Source: Sphaerochaeta globosa str. Buddy (GTDB lineage Bacteria > Spirochaetota > Spirochaetia > Sphaerochaetales > Sphaerochaetaceae). From it: a DNA stretch of 64,000 nt. The position numbers and the translations under genes are program-made. This document shows, piece after piece, positions 54,820-63,959 of the stretch (the first letter of the stretch is position 1; each line of letters begins with the position of its first letter). Location: assembly GCF_000190435.1 (NCBI RefSeq), contig NC_015152.1, forward strand, positions 378,458-442,457, read 5' to 3'. The notes under the pieces were generated by a model. The model saw only the letters and a list, made by a program, of their open reading frames with translations. It made no database searches and had not been told where the DNA came from.

Positions 54820-57162
54820 TCACTTGCTTATTGCAATGACCAAGCTCTCTCCCTCTCCAAGCGCTTCAGGGTCGAACGATTGCTGGGATACTACGTAGCC
54901 TTGTGGAACCTTGAGCGTGAATGTCCGCTTCTTCTCAAGGGTCCCGACCAGCTTGGTAATCACCAGGGAATGGTCAGTCACCTTGAACTCCCATCTGTTG
55001 TAACCCTTGGTTGCCAGCTCAGTACTCCCATCGTCCTCAAAGTAGGAGGAAACTACCTCGTTCTCTGTGATGCAGGGATGGACCAGAAGCTCAACATGTT
55101 CGAACAAGCCGCTTTGCAAATGCATAAGGCCCGGAGCCGTCGGCAGTACCGACCCCTCCTTGGCAAAATAGAGCACCTGTCCATCTGCAGGGTAGGAGAG
55201 ACGAAGACTCGTTCCTCCCTCATAGGCTATGCCTTCCTTGCTATACCACCATACACCCTGAGGAAGGTACACATCAGCGCTGTTCTTCCCCTTCTCGGTA
55301 ACCAAAACCTTTAAGATATTCGGCCCAAACAGGGTATTGAGCTCATCACCCCTGAGTTTGGTGTCGTCTGGAAATTCCAAATACAGGGAGCGCTCGATCG
55401 GCTTGCCCTCGGTGGCCGCCTCGAAGGCACAGGTATAGAGATAGGGCATGAAGCGGTAGTGTTCCAATATCAAGGAACGAATATGAGGCAGGGCGCTCTT
55501 ATACGACCAAGGCTCTGTAGGATTGCCATCCTCCCTCCAGGAGTGGATCACAAACCTCCCCTGAAAGACTGCAGACTGGGCCGAGCGCACCAACAGCTCT
55601 TCCTCAGGAAATGCCCCAAAAAAGCCACCCAAGTCATGGCCGAAGTAGGGCAGACCCGAAAGACCAAACCCAAGACCCATGTACTGGTTGTACTTCAGCG
55701 TTTTCCAATCACTGACATTGTCCCCCGACCACGTCCTGGCAAACCGCTGCATGCCGGCATAGCCGCTGCGGCTATAAATCCAGGGTCGTCTGTCAGGTTG
55801 CTGCTGCTTGAACGCCTCATAGGAAGCCTCAGCCATCCAGATAGGGTAGAGCGTCTTGGTCTTGAATGCACCAAGCTGTACATCCTCCAGTTCAAGTTCG
55901 TTGTTGTCATTCCAGATACCGGTACACCCGTGGTCGAGGTATTGGGCTTTCAGCTGGCATTTCCACCACGCTTTGGCATCAGGATTGCTGAAGTCGATGA
56001 AGGAAGCCTCGCCACCCCAGAAAAACTCCTGATAGGGTTGTCCACTCTGATCCTTGATAAAGTAACCCTTTTCCTTCAGCTCCCCATACCAGGGATGGGA
56101 CGTAAGAATACCTGGTTTGATGTTCATGCATAAATTGTATCCACGCTCGGAAAGGGACGTCAAAAACGCCTTATGGTCGGGGAATTTCTGCTTGTTCCAC
56201 AAGAAGGCATAGCGCTTGCCCTCCGGACTCTTCAAGTAACCGGAGGAGACGTACATGCCCTCACAGGGAATTTTGTGCTCCTCGATGGTGGCAAAGTACT
56301 GCAGTATTCTCTGCTCGGCGTCATCAGGCTCTGCATAGTTCATGGAAGAGCCGAAGAACCCGAAGCTGAACAACGGAGGGAATGCAGGAAAGCCTGTCAC
56401 CTTGCAGTAATTCTTCAACACCTGGTGGTAGGTTCTGCCTAGGAATGTGAAATAGCTGTACGGACCGCCTTCCACCTCAACGGAAAAGAAGAACGGACTC
56501 TCGCGACCCAAATCGAAGAGCTTGATCAAGCTCTGGTCGAATAGAAGACCACACAGGGCTCCAGTCTGGGTATTGCGCTTGATCATAAACGGAATCGACT
56601 TGTACAGGGGATCGGAATTGGAGGCATCGTAGCCGAGGGAATCGCGGTTGTACATGGAGAACCGTCTTCCCCTCCTATTGGGAAACCCGCTCTTATCGCC
56701 AAGGCCGTAGAACTCATCGTCCTCCAAAAGCGGGAAGTTGAACCTGCTGAAAGAGTCCGGTGAGCCTTCTTTGGTGAAGCAACGTACCTGGTAGGAAGGC
56801 AGAACCGTGTCGGCTGTTCCCACCCGGCCGCCGTGCTGCAGAATCCCCTCATACCAGATGCTGATAAGGGCATAGCGTTTCTCAACCACCACCCGGCACT
56901 GGGCACAGGTGAGAATGAAGGCTTGCGGCTCTTCTTTCAGTACGATCACTTCATCCATAAAGAGGGTCTTGGACGGACTGGTGATGTAATCACTGGCCTT
57001 ACTAAATGTCTCATTGATGGATAGCTGGTCGAACTGATAGGAAACCTTCACAATTTCCGAACTGAAGAACTGAATATGGATTTCCCCCCCGACTCCTTTG
57101 GCTACAACCAAGGAAGGGGACTGAAAGCGGCATTCGAACAGAGAGTGAATGATATGTTTCAT
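54820..57162 (-). CDS. Glycoside hydrolase family 31
   Basis: This 780-residue enzyme has an N-terminal beta-sandwich, then a (beta/alpha)8 barrel. The likely nucleophile is D419 in GIWNDNNE, the acid/base D481 in WSGDNVSDW, and GHDLGGFFG follows. Most alpha-glucosidases read W-x-D-M-N-E at the nucleophile, so the WNDNNE form leaves specificity (alpha-glucoside, alpha-xyloside or alpha-galactoside) open. No signal peptide is visible; it should act on imported oligosaccharides. It starts four bases after the permease stop. Confidence 0.92.
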   Translation of the reverse strand: MKHIIHSLFECRFQSPSLVVAKGVGGEIHIQFFSSEIVKVSYQFDQLSINETFSKASDYITSPSKTLFMDEVIVLKEEPQAFILTCAQCRVVVEKRYALISIWYEGILQHGGRVGTADTVLPSYQVRCFTKEGSPDSFSRFNFPLLEDDEFYGLGDKSGFPNRRGRRFSMYNRDSLGYDASNSDPLYKSIPFMIKRNTQTGALCGLLFDQSLIKLFDLGRESPFFFSVEVEGGPYSYFTFLGRTYHQVLKNYCKVTGFPAFPPLFSFGFFGSSMNYAEPDDAEQRILQYFATIEEHKIPCEGMYVSSGYLKSPEGKRYAFLWNKQKFPDHKAFLTSLSERGYNLCMNIKPGILTSHPWYGELKEKGYFIKDQSGQPYQEFFWGGEASFIDFSNPDAKAWWKCQLKAQYLDHGCTGIWNDNNELELEDVQLGAFKTKTLYPIWMAEASYEAFKQQQPDRRPWIYSRSGYAGMQRFARTWSGDNVSDWKTLKYNQYMGLGFGLSGLPYFGHDLGGFFGAFPEEELLVRSAQSAVFQGRFVIHSWREDGNPTEPWSYKSALPHIRSLILEHYRFMPYLYTCAFEAATEGKPIERSLYLEFPDDTKLRGDELNTLFGPNILKVLVTEKGKNSADVYLPQGVWWYSKEGIAYEGGTSLRLSYPADGQVLYFAKEGSVLPTAPGLMHLQSGLFEHVELLVHPCITENEVVSSYFEDDGSTELATKGYNRWEFKVTDHSLVITKLVGTLEKKRTFTLKVPQGYVVSQQSFDPEALGEGESLVIAISK

Positions 57163-57166
57163 GCGA

Positions 57167-57991
57167 TCAACCTTTTACCGATCCTGCAGCGATACCGGAG
57201 AAGAAGAATCTCTGGAATGCCAGGAAAACGATGATGACGGGAATAATGGCAATGGTGGTCATGGCAAGCAAGTCCGACCAATTGATCTGCAGCTGTCCGA
57301 CGAAGTTCGCCAATGCCTGCTGAATGGTCTGTTTCTTATTGTCGGTGATGACGATCAAGGGCCACAGGTAGTCATTCCAACGCCACATGAAGCTGAAAAT
57401 GGCAATGGTCGCTACAATGGGCTTGCTCATGGGGAGGATCAAGCGGAAGAAAATGGTATGCTCCCGCGCCCCATCGATGCGGGCCGCTTCGATGAGCGAA
57501 TCCGGCAGCGTAACCAAATATTGACGGGCAAGGAATACTCCGGTAGGGGTAGCCGCCGGAGGAATGATGATTCCCCACAGTGAATTCAGCATACCCAGAT
57601 TCTTCAACTGCAGGAAAATTGGAATCATGATGACCTGCAAGGGAATCATGAGCGTGGCAATCATAATGGTGAAGATGAGGTCTCTTCCCTTGAAGATGTA
57701 CTTTGCCAAGGCATAACCTGCCATCAGGTTGATCAACACCGTCAGGGCAGTGGAAACCACTGCAACGAATACCGTATTGGAGAAGTAGATTGGGAAGTTT
57801 CCTGCCGCCAGACTGGAAACATAGTTCTCAAGCGTCCAATCCTTGGGAATAAAGGTCAGAGGGATCCTGAACAGCTCGCTCTGCGGCTTGAAGGAAGAGA
57901 GCACGACCCAAAGCACCGGAAGCAGCGTTGCAAGGGAAAGGAGTATCAGTACAGCATAATGCAATAGTGTTGAAACCTTTTGCTTATTCAT
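57167..57991 (-). CDS. ABC transporter permease, MalG type
   Basis: This 274-residue permease has six membrane segments and the EAA loop EAARIDGAREHTIFFRLILPMSKP. It ends FFSGIAAGSVKG as in other carbohydrate permeases. It overlaps the preceding permease by eight bases and is followed by GH31, so it imports the glycosidase's substrate. Confidence 0.93.
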   Translation of the reverse strand: MNKQKVSTLLHYAVLILLSLATLLPVLWVVLSSFKPQSELFRIPLTFIPKDWTLENYVSSLAAGNFPIYFSNTVFVAVVSTALTVLINLMAGYALAKYIFKGRDLIFTIMIATLMIPLQVIMIPIFLQLKNLGMLNSLWGIIIPPAATPTGVFLARQYLVTLPDSLIEAARIDGAREHTIFFRLILPMSKPIVATIAIFSFMWRWNDYLWPLIVITDNKKQTIQQALANFVGQLQINWSDLLAMTTIAIIPVIIVFLAFQRFFFSGIAAGSVKG

Positions 57992-58874
57992 GGTCCGACT
58001 CCTTTCCGCTGAGCTTGAATTGCAGAACGGTGAAGAGGGCGATGATGAGCATCAGGACAATCGACATCGCACTGGCATAACCCATGCGGTCCTCCAGGAA
58101 GGCCACCTGATAGACCTGCTGGACGATGAACTTGGTAGCATACCCCGGTCCTCCCTTGGTCATAACCGAAATCAACTCATAGGCCTTGAAGGAGGCGATG
58201 GTTGCAAGGACCAACACAACCAGCAGGGTGCTACGAAGCAATGGCAGGGTAATCGATGTAAAGGTCTTTGTCGTCGATGCCCCGTCAATTTTTGCTGCTT
58301 CGTACAGCTCGATGGGAATGGCCTGCAGCCCTGCAATGAGCACCACCATGTAGTAGCCGGCCTGTGCCCAGATGGAGACACCGATAATGGAAACCATGGC
58401 CAGTTTGCTGTCTGTCAGCCAGCGAATGCCATCCCCTCCCATACTGCGAAGCAGGTAGTTGACGATACCCATCTCGTCACCGAGGATGAAGCGCCATGCA
58501 ATACCGACGGTGATCATGCTTAAGAGTGAAGGGATATAGAAGAGGGAGCGAAAGATTTTCTCACCCTTCAGCGTATTCTTATAGAGCAGCAAGGCCAAGG
58601 CCAGTGCATAGACCATGATCAAGCTGACAGTGAAGAAGGAGTAGACGATTGTATTGCTGAAAGTCTTCCAAAAGACTTCATCACCGATAAGTTCAATGAA
58701 GTTGTCAAAGCCGATGAATACGGGAGTGGTAAACACTCCCCACTCGGTAAAGGACATTCGCAAGCCTTGGATGGCCGGGATAATGATGAACGTCCCAAAG
58801 ATGAGGATGTTGGGAAGCAGGAAGAGCAGCGGGGCTGCTGTCTGGTGAAAGTTTCCCTTGGTATGTCGTTTCAT
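57984..58874 (-). CDS. ABC transporter permease, MalF type
   Basis: This 296-residue permease has six membrane segments and the EAA loop EAAKIDGASTTKTFTSITLPLL. It lies 84 bases after the binding-protein stop. Together with the next gene it forms the membrane channel. As in region 1, no ATP-binding subunit is encoded nearby. Confidence 0.93.
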   Translation of the reverse strand: MKRHTKGNFHQTAAPLLFLLPNILIFGTFIIIPAIQGLRMSFTEWGVFTTPVFIGFDNFIELIGDEVFWKTFSNTIVYSFFTVSLIMVYALALALLLYKNTLKGEKIFRSLFYIPSLLSMITVGIAWRFILGDEMGIVNYLLRSMGGDGIRWLTDSKLAMVSIIGVSIWAQAGYYMVVLIAGLQAIPIELYEAAKIDGASTTKTFTSITLPLLRSTLLVVLVLATIASFKAYELISVMTKGGPGYATKFIVQQVYQVAFLEDRMGYASAMSIVLMLIIALFTVLQFKLSGKESDHE

Positions 58875-58958
58875 AGGAATCCTGAAAGGCAGGCAGCCCT
58901 GCCGATTGAAGAATCAGGCTCCTCCTCACTGAGGGGGAGCCGATATCCAAAGTAATTG

Positions 58959-60215
58959 TTATTTAAAGAATGATGCACCCTTGTTGTCAACATTGGCCAC
59001 AGCCTGTTCGGCGGTGATGTTGCCAAGCAGTACTTCAACGATCTGCTCGCGGATGTAGGTGGTAACCTTGCTCAGGCTGGTATTCTTCCACTCGTTGGCG
59101 GTATAGGCCGGGGTGACCTTCAGCTCTTCGAGGAAGACCTCAAAGTCGCCGCTGTTGGAAGGATAGGAAACCTGTGCATCGTTGCGTGAAGGAATGTTGA
59201 AGGTGTCGCGGCTGTACATCTCATTGTGAGCCTTGTCGGTAAATGCTGCCATCAACTTGAATGCCTCATCCTGGTTCTTTGCACCCTTGAAGGAGGCAAC
59301 GAACTTACCGCCGGGGACGGAGGAGTTAATCGCGCCCTTGGGCATCTTTACTGCTTTCCACTCAAAGTCTTTCACGTTCTTGTTGTAGGTGTTGATGTTC
59401 CAGCTGCCGCCGATATGACCGGCAACCAAGCCTGCCTGGAAAAGCTCAGCCGGGTTCTCGGAACCGAGCCATACGCTCTTGGGCAACAGACCCTGGTCAT
59501 GCAAGCCCTTGAACCACTTCAAGGTAGCAATGGTTCCGGGATTGTTGAACTTGATGTTCGACTGGTCCTCATTGAGGAAGCGGCCGTTCCACTGGTACAT
59601 GAGGGTGGAGAAGCGGTGCGGGGTGAAGTCGACTGCAAGGCCGTACTTCATACTCGGATTGGCTGCAACAACCTGCTTGATGATGGTTTCCCATTCACTC
59701 CAAGTCCAAGTCTTGCTGACCTTATCCACATCGATGCCGGCCTTGTCGAAGGCGGTCTTGTTGACCAACATGCCGTTTGCTGTAGCTTCAGTGGGGTAGG
59801 CAATGAACTTGCCTTCCTTGTTGGTGGCAAAGGCTACCATGGAGGGCAGGTACTGCTTCTTCACCGCCTCAACGTCAGCAACGTGGTTCTCAATGGGCTC
59901 CAGGCTATCGACGACCACCGAAAGGGTATTGGTGGTGATACGAGCGACATCGGGTGGATTGCCTCCGCTGATCATCAGCTTGAGCTTCTGGTCGTACTCA
60001 CTGTAGGCAACAATCTGTAGGTCCAGCTTCACATGGGGGTTGGCCTTCAGGTAGTCATCCATAGTCTTCAGAAAGACATCCGACTCATTGGCATCATTGA
60101 ACCAGAGTACCGAAAGAGTCACCTCTTTCTTTGCTCCCTCTTCCTTGGTTCCTGCTGCAAACACCATGGTTGTGGCGAGTAGCAGAATCATCAGGGATAC
60201 GATAATTTTTCTCAT
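58959..60215 (-). CDS. ABC transporter sugar-binding protein (family 1)
   Basis: This 418-residue protein starts at ATG 60215, where AAGGAGG lies upstream; an in-frame start at 60299 would overlap the promoter and is rejected. The signal peptide (MRKIIVSLMILLLATTMVFA) is followed by AGTKEE, without a lipobox. The mature protein shows LSVLWFNDANES and LMISGGNPPDVARI of family-1 solute-binding proteins. It is first in the LacI-controlled operon and captures the oligosaccharide for GH31. Confidence 0.93.
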   Translation of the reverse strand: MRKIIVSLMILLLATTMVFAAGTKEEGAKKEVTLSVLWFNDANESDVFLKTMDDYLKANPHVKLDLQIVAYSEYDQKLKLMISGGNPPDVARITTNTLSVVVDSLEPIENHVADVEAVKKQYLPSMVAFATNKEGKFIAYPTEATANGMLVNKTAFDKAGIDVDKVSKTWTWSEWETIIKQVVAANPSMKYGLAVDFTPHRFSTLMYQWNGRFLNEDQSNIKFNNPGTIATLKWFKGLHDQGLLPKSVWLGSENPAELFQAGLVAGHIGGSWNINTYNKNVKDFEWKAVKMPKGAINSSVPGGKFVASFKGAKNQDEAFKLMAAFTDKAHNEMYSRDTFNIPSRNDAQVSYPSNSGDFEVFLEELKVTPAYTANEWKNTSLSKVTTYIREQIVEVLLGNITAEQAVANVDNKGASFFK

Positions 60216-60250
60216 GCAGATCCTCCTTAATTGGATTAGCAAATTTACGC

Positions 60251-60299
60251 AAAACGTTTTTACTCGTTCAGTATAGGCCCACCTTTTATCATCTGTCAA
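60251..60299 (-). promoter_or_regulatory. Promoter and LacI-type operator of the GH31 operon
   Basis: On the - strand TTGACA (60299-60294) and TATACT (60275-60270) are separated by 18 bases, a strong promoter. Ten bases after the -10 box comes the perfect palindrome AAAACGTTTT (60260-60251), whose central ACGT core is typical of LacI-family operators. Its position across the start site would block transcription. The binding-protein ATG is at 60215. Confidence 0.85.
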
Positions 60300-60354
60300 G
60301 GATTGAATGCCGAAGAAGAAACGGGAAGAAATTCATAAAGGATCGGATACATAG

Positions 60355-60394
60355 ACCAAAGGGGAAGCCTTACCAGCTTCCCCTTTGGTGTTTT
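60355..60394. terminator. Hairpin between the M81 operon and the GH31 operon
   Basis: ACCAAAGGGGAAGC (60355-60368) pairs perfectly with GCTTCCCCTTTGGT (60376-60389) around a 7-base loop. It follows the end of the leftward M81 gene (60425) and should terminate that operon before the next promoter. The T-run (TTTT, 60391-60394) lies on the + strand side, so termination on the - strand relies on the stem alone. Confidence 0.7.
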
Positions 60395-60424
60395 ATCACA
60401 CAAAGAAATACAGGAGCAAATGCT

Positions 60425-61897
60425 TTATATCAGTTCCAACTCAGCCTCAAACTCCCCGTCCAAGGGATAGATGGGCCTGGGAAGGTTCCTGTAGGGAAGC
60501 CTTTCGAAGAGCTCGTCCGAGGAGCCCGTGGTGAGGGCCATCATCGAGCGCTTTGCGATACAGCGTATCTCCGGCTCCAGGTAGCCCAGCTTCACCACGA
60601 TGGCCTTCCTCTCTTTGGGCTCGGCCCCCAGGACCCTCATCATCTGTGGGTCGTAGCAGCCCACATGCTTGCTTGCCACCACCACATCAACACCCTCAAC
60701 ATCCAAGAGTGCGAGGTCGGCACCGTTTGCCCCCTCCCATTTGTTCTTTACGCTTCTGACCGTCACCCTTGCTTTGACAGGTTTGCTTTTGACGGCGTCG
60801 AACTTCGCACCGAGGAGGCAATCGAAGCTTGCACCAACACCCGTATTGAAAGCTTGCTTGACCACCTCGGGGTCGTAGAAACCCTGGTACAGCAGGGGAG
60901 GGTCGAGCTTGGAAAGGACGGGGTCGGAAAGGATGAGCGAGAGGAAGCTGGTGACATCGCCGCTGCTTCCCGCGGTGGGGTTGTCCCCGCTGTCGCTGAT
61001 GACCACCGGGTACACCCCCTGTTCAATCGACTCCCTGGTTGCCTTCAGGGCATCGGAGGGCATTCGTGTTTCGTTGTAGAAGCCGAACTCCTTCCTTCTG
61101 GACCAGAAGATCTGTGCAAGTTCCTTTGCAAGACCATCTGCCTGTGCTTGGTCGCCTTGGGTCACCACCACCGCATGCACCGCGTTCTCCCTCCCGTCGG
61201 CCCAGGGAAAGCCCAGAAGGTAGGAGCAGGCGAGTACGCCTTCCCTCTGTTCTCTTGTCCTCAGTTCCTGTATGAGGCTTTTCATCGGCTCCACCGAGGT
61301 CTCGCTCTGCTCCCCTGCGATGAGCATGGGGATGCGCACCGCCGCCATGGTGGGCTTCTTGTTTCCCCCCAGGGTGCGGATCACCATCAGGGCGGCATGG
61401 ATGCCCGTCTCGTAGGTGTCGGTGTGGGGGGCGCACTTGTAGCCGACGAAGCCGTCGGCGGCATGGCGCATCCTTCTGGTGAGGGTCGCGTGCATGTCCA
61501 GGCTCGTGAACAAGGGCGTGGTCGGATGCAGTTCCCTGATTGCCTGAAGCAGGTCCTGCTCGGCCTCTCCGATCCTGTCGACGCGCATGCTGCCGTGCAG
61601 CGACAGGCAGATGGCATCGATCGTTCCCGCTTCGGCGAGCCCCTGCAGCAGCTCGGCCTTCAGCTCTTGGTAGTACTCATGGTCCCACACCCCGTTGGGC
61701 ACCGCACGGGCGACCAGGGAGGGGACGACCTCGTAGCCTGCGGCGACCAGGGTGTTGATGATTCCGCTGGCCGAGCTCTCTCTCTTGGCGAACAGGTCCC
61801 GCCCCCTGGTTACCCAGATCTCCTCCCTTGAGGTGATGATGGGGTTGAAGGTGTCGCTCTCGTGGTGCAGCCCCCCTACGAAGACTCGCTTGCTCAT
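60425..61897 (-). CDS. M81 (MlrC/DUF1485) family protein
   Basis: This 490-residue protein begins VFVGGLHHESDTFNP and carries SLHGSMRVDRIGEAEQDLL, SLDMHATLTRRM, YKCAPHTDTYETG and DSGDNPTAGSSGD, all conserved in the microcystinase C family of metallohydrolases. Histidines and aspartates in these blocks are likely zinc ligands. Its natural substrate is unknown; in sugar operons it may act on amide or lactone compounds. It overlaps the CutC gene by four bases (ATGA). Confidence 0.9.
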   Translation of the reverse strand: MSKRVFVGGLHHESDTFNPIITSREEIWVTRGRDLFAKRESSASGIINTLVAAGYEVVPSLVARAVPNGVWDHEYYQELKAELLQGLAEAGTIDAICLSLHGSMRVDRIGEAEQDLLQAIRELHPTTPLFTSLDMHATLTRRMRHAADGFVGYKCAPHTDTYETGIHAALMVIRTLGGNKKPTMAAVRIPMLIAGEQSETSVEPMKSLIQELRTREQREGVLACSYLLGFPWADGRENAVHAVVVTQGDQAQADGLAKELAQIFWSRRKEFGFYNETRMPSDALKATRESIEQGVYPVVISDSGDNPTAGSSGDVTSFLSLILSDPVLSKLDPPLLYQGFYDPEVVKQAFNTGVGASFDCLLGAKFDAVKSKPVKARVTVRSVKNKWEGANGADLALLDVEGVDVVVASKHVGCYDPQMMRVLGAEPKERKAIVVKLGYLEPEIRCIAKRSMMALTTGSSDELFERLPYRNLPRPIYPLDGEFEAELELI

Positions 61898-62628
61898 AGC
61901 TTAGCCCCCACGATGGTGCTCACCCGGTTGGAATCGGTGTGGCTGATGCTGAACTCGGCCTGCCTGAGCATGCCGCCCATGTAGATGTGCTCGGGGCGGT
62001 AGGTCATCCTCGACTCGTAGGTGCCCGGGACGAACACATGGTACTCCTTGGCCCCCACCTGCTGCTGCAGGTAGGCGAAGTTGCGCTCGGTGATGCCGCA
62101 GCCGGGCATGACGATGATCCTGTCCCCGGCCTGCCTGACCAACATTTTCAGTGTCTGCAGCCCCTCGATGACCGTTGCCTCCAGGCCGCTGGTCAGCAGG
62201 CGGTCGACACCCAGGTCTATGAGCGTCTCAAGCGAGCGTGATGCATCCTTTGTCATGTCGAAGGCGCGGTGGAAGGTGACCGAGCAGGGCCTGGCGAGGT
62301 CGATGATTTCCTTGCTTCTCACTACATCAATCTCTCCGTCGGGAGTGAGGATGCCGAACACGATGCCGTCGGCCCCCGCCTCCCTAAAGAGCCTGACGTC
62401 CTCCTTCATGGCCTCGAACTCCAGGTCGCTGTAGCAGAAGTCACCGCCTCGGGGCCTGATCATGACATTCATGGCAATTTTACTGTGCTTTCTGGCTGTC
62501 TTGAAGGCTCCCAGCGACGGGGTCGTGCCCCCCTCGAAGAGGTCGGCGCAGAACTCCACGCGGTCGGCACCCCCGGCCTCGGCAGCCAGTACGCTCTCAA
62601 TCGATTCCAGACAAATCTCAATTTTCAT
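61894..62628 (-). CDS. CutC family protein
   Basis: This 244-residue TIM-barrel protein matches CutC: IEICLESIESVLAAEAGGADRVEFCADLFEGGTTPS, VMIRPRGGDFCYSDLE, VFGILTPDGEID, HRAFDM and LTSGLEAT. The family name comes from a copper-tolerance phenotype, but the structure is that of an enzyme and the biochemical role is unsettled. Here it is fused by overlapping stop/start signals to an alpha-fucosidase and an M81 gene, which points to carbohydrate catabolism rather than copper. Confidence 0.93.
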   Translation of the reverse strand: MKIEICLESIESVLAAEAGGADRVEFCADLFEGGTTPSLGAFKTARKHSKIAMNVMIRPRGGDFCYSDLEFEAMKEDVRLFREAGADGIVFGILTPDGEIDVVRSKEIIDLARPCSVTFHRAFDMTKDASRSLETLIDLGVDRLLTSGLEATVIEGLQTLKMLVRQAGDRIIVMPGCGITERNFAYLQQQVGAKEYHVFVPGTYESRMTYRPEHIYMGGMLRQAEFSISHTDSNRVSTIVGAKL

Positions 62629-63959
62629 TATTTTCCTTCCTTTCTCAGTACCAGTCGTAAGGTAGTATCGACAAGCTCAGGTCTTTTTAGCTCATCGCCG
62701 ATCGTATGCAAACAGATTTCATGCTTCCCTTTCTTCAGCTTGAGTGCAGTGATGAAGGTATCAGAGGTGCGACCCTTCTGCAGCGAACTGTAGTACTGCT
62801 TCCCCGCAATCTCAAGACAGAGTTTTTGCTCTCTGGCCAGTCCCTGATCGCTCTCCCAACCGATACAGATACTCGTATCCTCGTTCAGCTGCAGTGCCCA
62901 GCAAAGGGTAGTGGGGATGGGGCGGTAGGAGTAGTATTCAGTTCCCGTATAGCGATAAGCCACCAAGGGTTCAGCGCAGAGTTGGCCGGGTACTATCTTG
63001 GGGAGTATTCTCTTGTTCTGCTCTCTCTTCAGCGGATTCTTGGCAAGCACTGTTCCGATTCCTTCAAGCACTTCCTGCTCAAAGCTCTGAATGGCACCCG
63101 TTCCCATCAGGCCGATGTTGAGCAGGTAGTTGCCACCTTCTTGGACCACCTTTCTTGCTGTATCTGACAACTCTTGAATTTTCTCGTCCCTATCCCCTCG
63201 GACCTGCCAGCTGCGATACCCCCAAGTTTCCTTGTAAATGGATGCCGGCGTCTGCCACGGACAGTTCAAGGGAACCGCGGGAAGCTGGTTATCCCCCATA
63301 GTCAAAAAGTCCTGTTTGTCGTTCCAGATTCTTCCATTGACCATGCACTGGGGTTGCAAGCTCTGTACCAGGTCATAGACCTCCTGGCTCTGCTCTGCCG
63401 TGGGAGCGCCCATATCCATCCACAGCTCACACATAGGACCATAGTTGGATAATAATTCAGTCAACTGGGCGATGTTCAACCTCTGGTGGGAGGAGGGAAT
63501 TGGATCGCTGTTGTGACTGCTTATTGCAGCAGCCTCACTGAAGTGCCAGTCGATCCAGGAGAAATAGATGCCGAAGGCAAGCCCCTGTTTTTTGCACTCA
63601 TCACTCAGATCCTTAACAATATCGCGCTTGCAAGCGGCGTTGGTACTTTTATAGTCGGTCGTATTCGTATCGAAAAGGCAAAAACCATCGTGATGCTTGG
63701 TCGTTATGACCAAGTACCGCATCCCCGCCTGCTTTGCTGTAGTAACAATATGCTTGGGATTAAACTCAGGCAGACTGAACTGTTCAGTCAAAGCCTCATA
63801 GTCTGCCTGGGGGAGGTAACCGTGGGAGAGAATCTGCTCGGAATATCCGCGGGTAATTCTTTCGCCCTTCCACACACCGCCGGGAAGCGAGTAGAGCCCA
63901 AAATGAATAAAGAGGCCAAACTGAAGGTCGAGCCACTGTTGTACTGCTTCGTGTTTCAT
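62628..63959 (-). CDS. Glycoside hydrolase family 29, alpha-L-fucosidase
   Basis: This 443-residue enzyme has LQFGLFIHFGLYSLPGGVW at the N-terminus, ITTKHHDGFCLFDTNTTDY, and the nucleophile D182 in ELWMDMG. A C-terminal beta-sandwich follows from about 330. No signal peptide is visible, so it cleaves alpha-L-fucose from imported glycans in the cytoplasm. GGAGACACGG precedes the ATG. The stop overlaps the CutC start (TAATG). Fucose release fits with the GH112 phosphorylase, both being used on mucin or milk-type glycans. Confidence 0.93.
   Translation of the reverse strand: MKHEAVQQWLDLQFGLFIHFGLYSLPGGVWKGERITRGYSEQILSHGYLPQADYEALTEQFSLPEFNPKHIVTTAKQAGMRYLVITTKHHDGFCLFDTNTTDYKSTNAACKRDIVKDLSDECKKQGLAFGIYFSWIDWHFSEAAAISSHNSDPIPSSHQRLNIAQLTELLSNYGPMCELWMDMGAPTAEQSQEVYDLVQSLQPQCMVNGRIWNDKQDFLTMGDNQLPAVPLNCPWQTPASIYKETWGYRSWQVRGDRDEKIQELSDTARKVVQEGGNYLLNIGLMGTGAIQSFEQEVLEGIGTVLAKNPLKREQNKRILPKIVPGQLCAEPLVAYRYTGTEYYSYRPIPTTLCWALQLNEDTSICIGWESDQGLAREQKLCLEIAGKQYYSSLQKGRTSDTFITALKLKKGKHEICLHTIGDELKRPELVDTTLRLVLRKEGK

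Noticed and set aside
60665-61831. A 388-residue + strand frame opposite the M81 gene
   Set aside because: It is antisense to a well-matched family protein and low in recognisable motifs.
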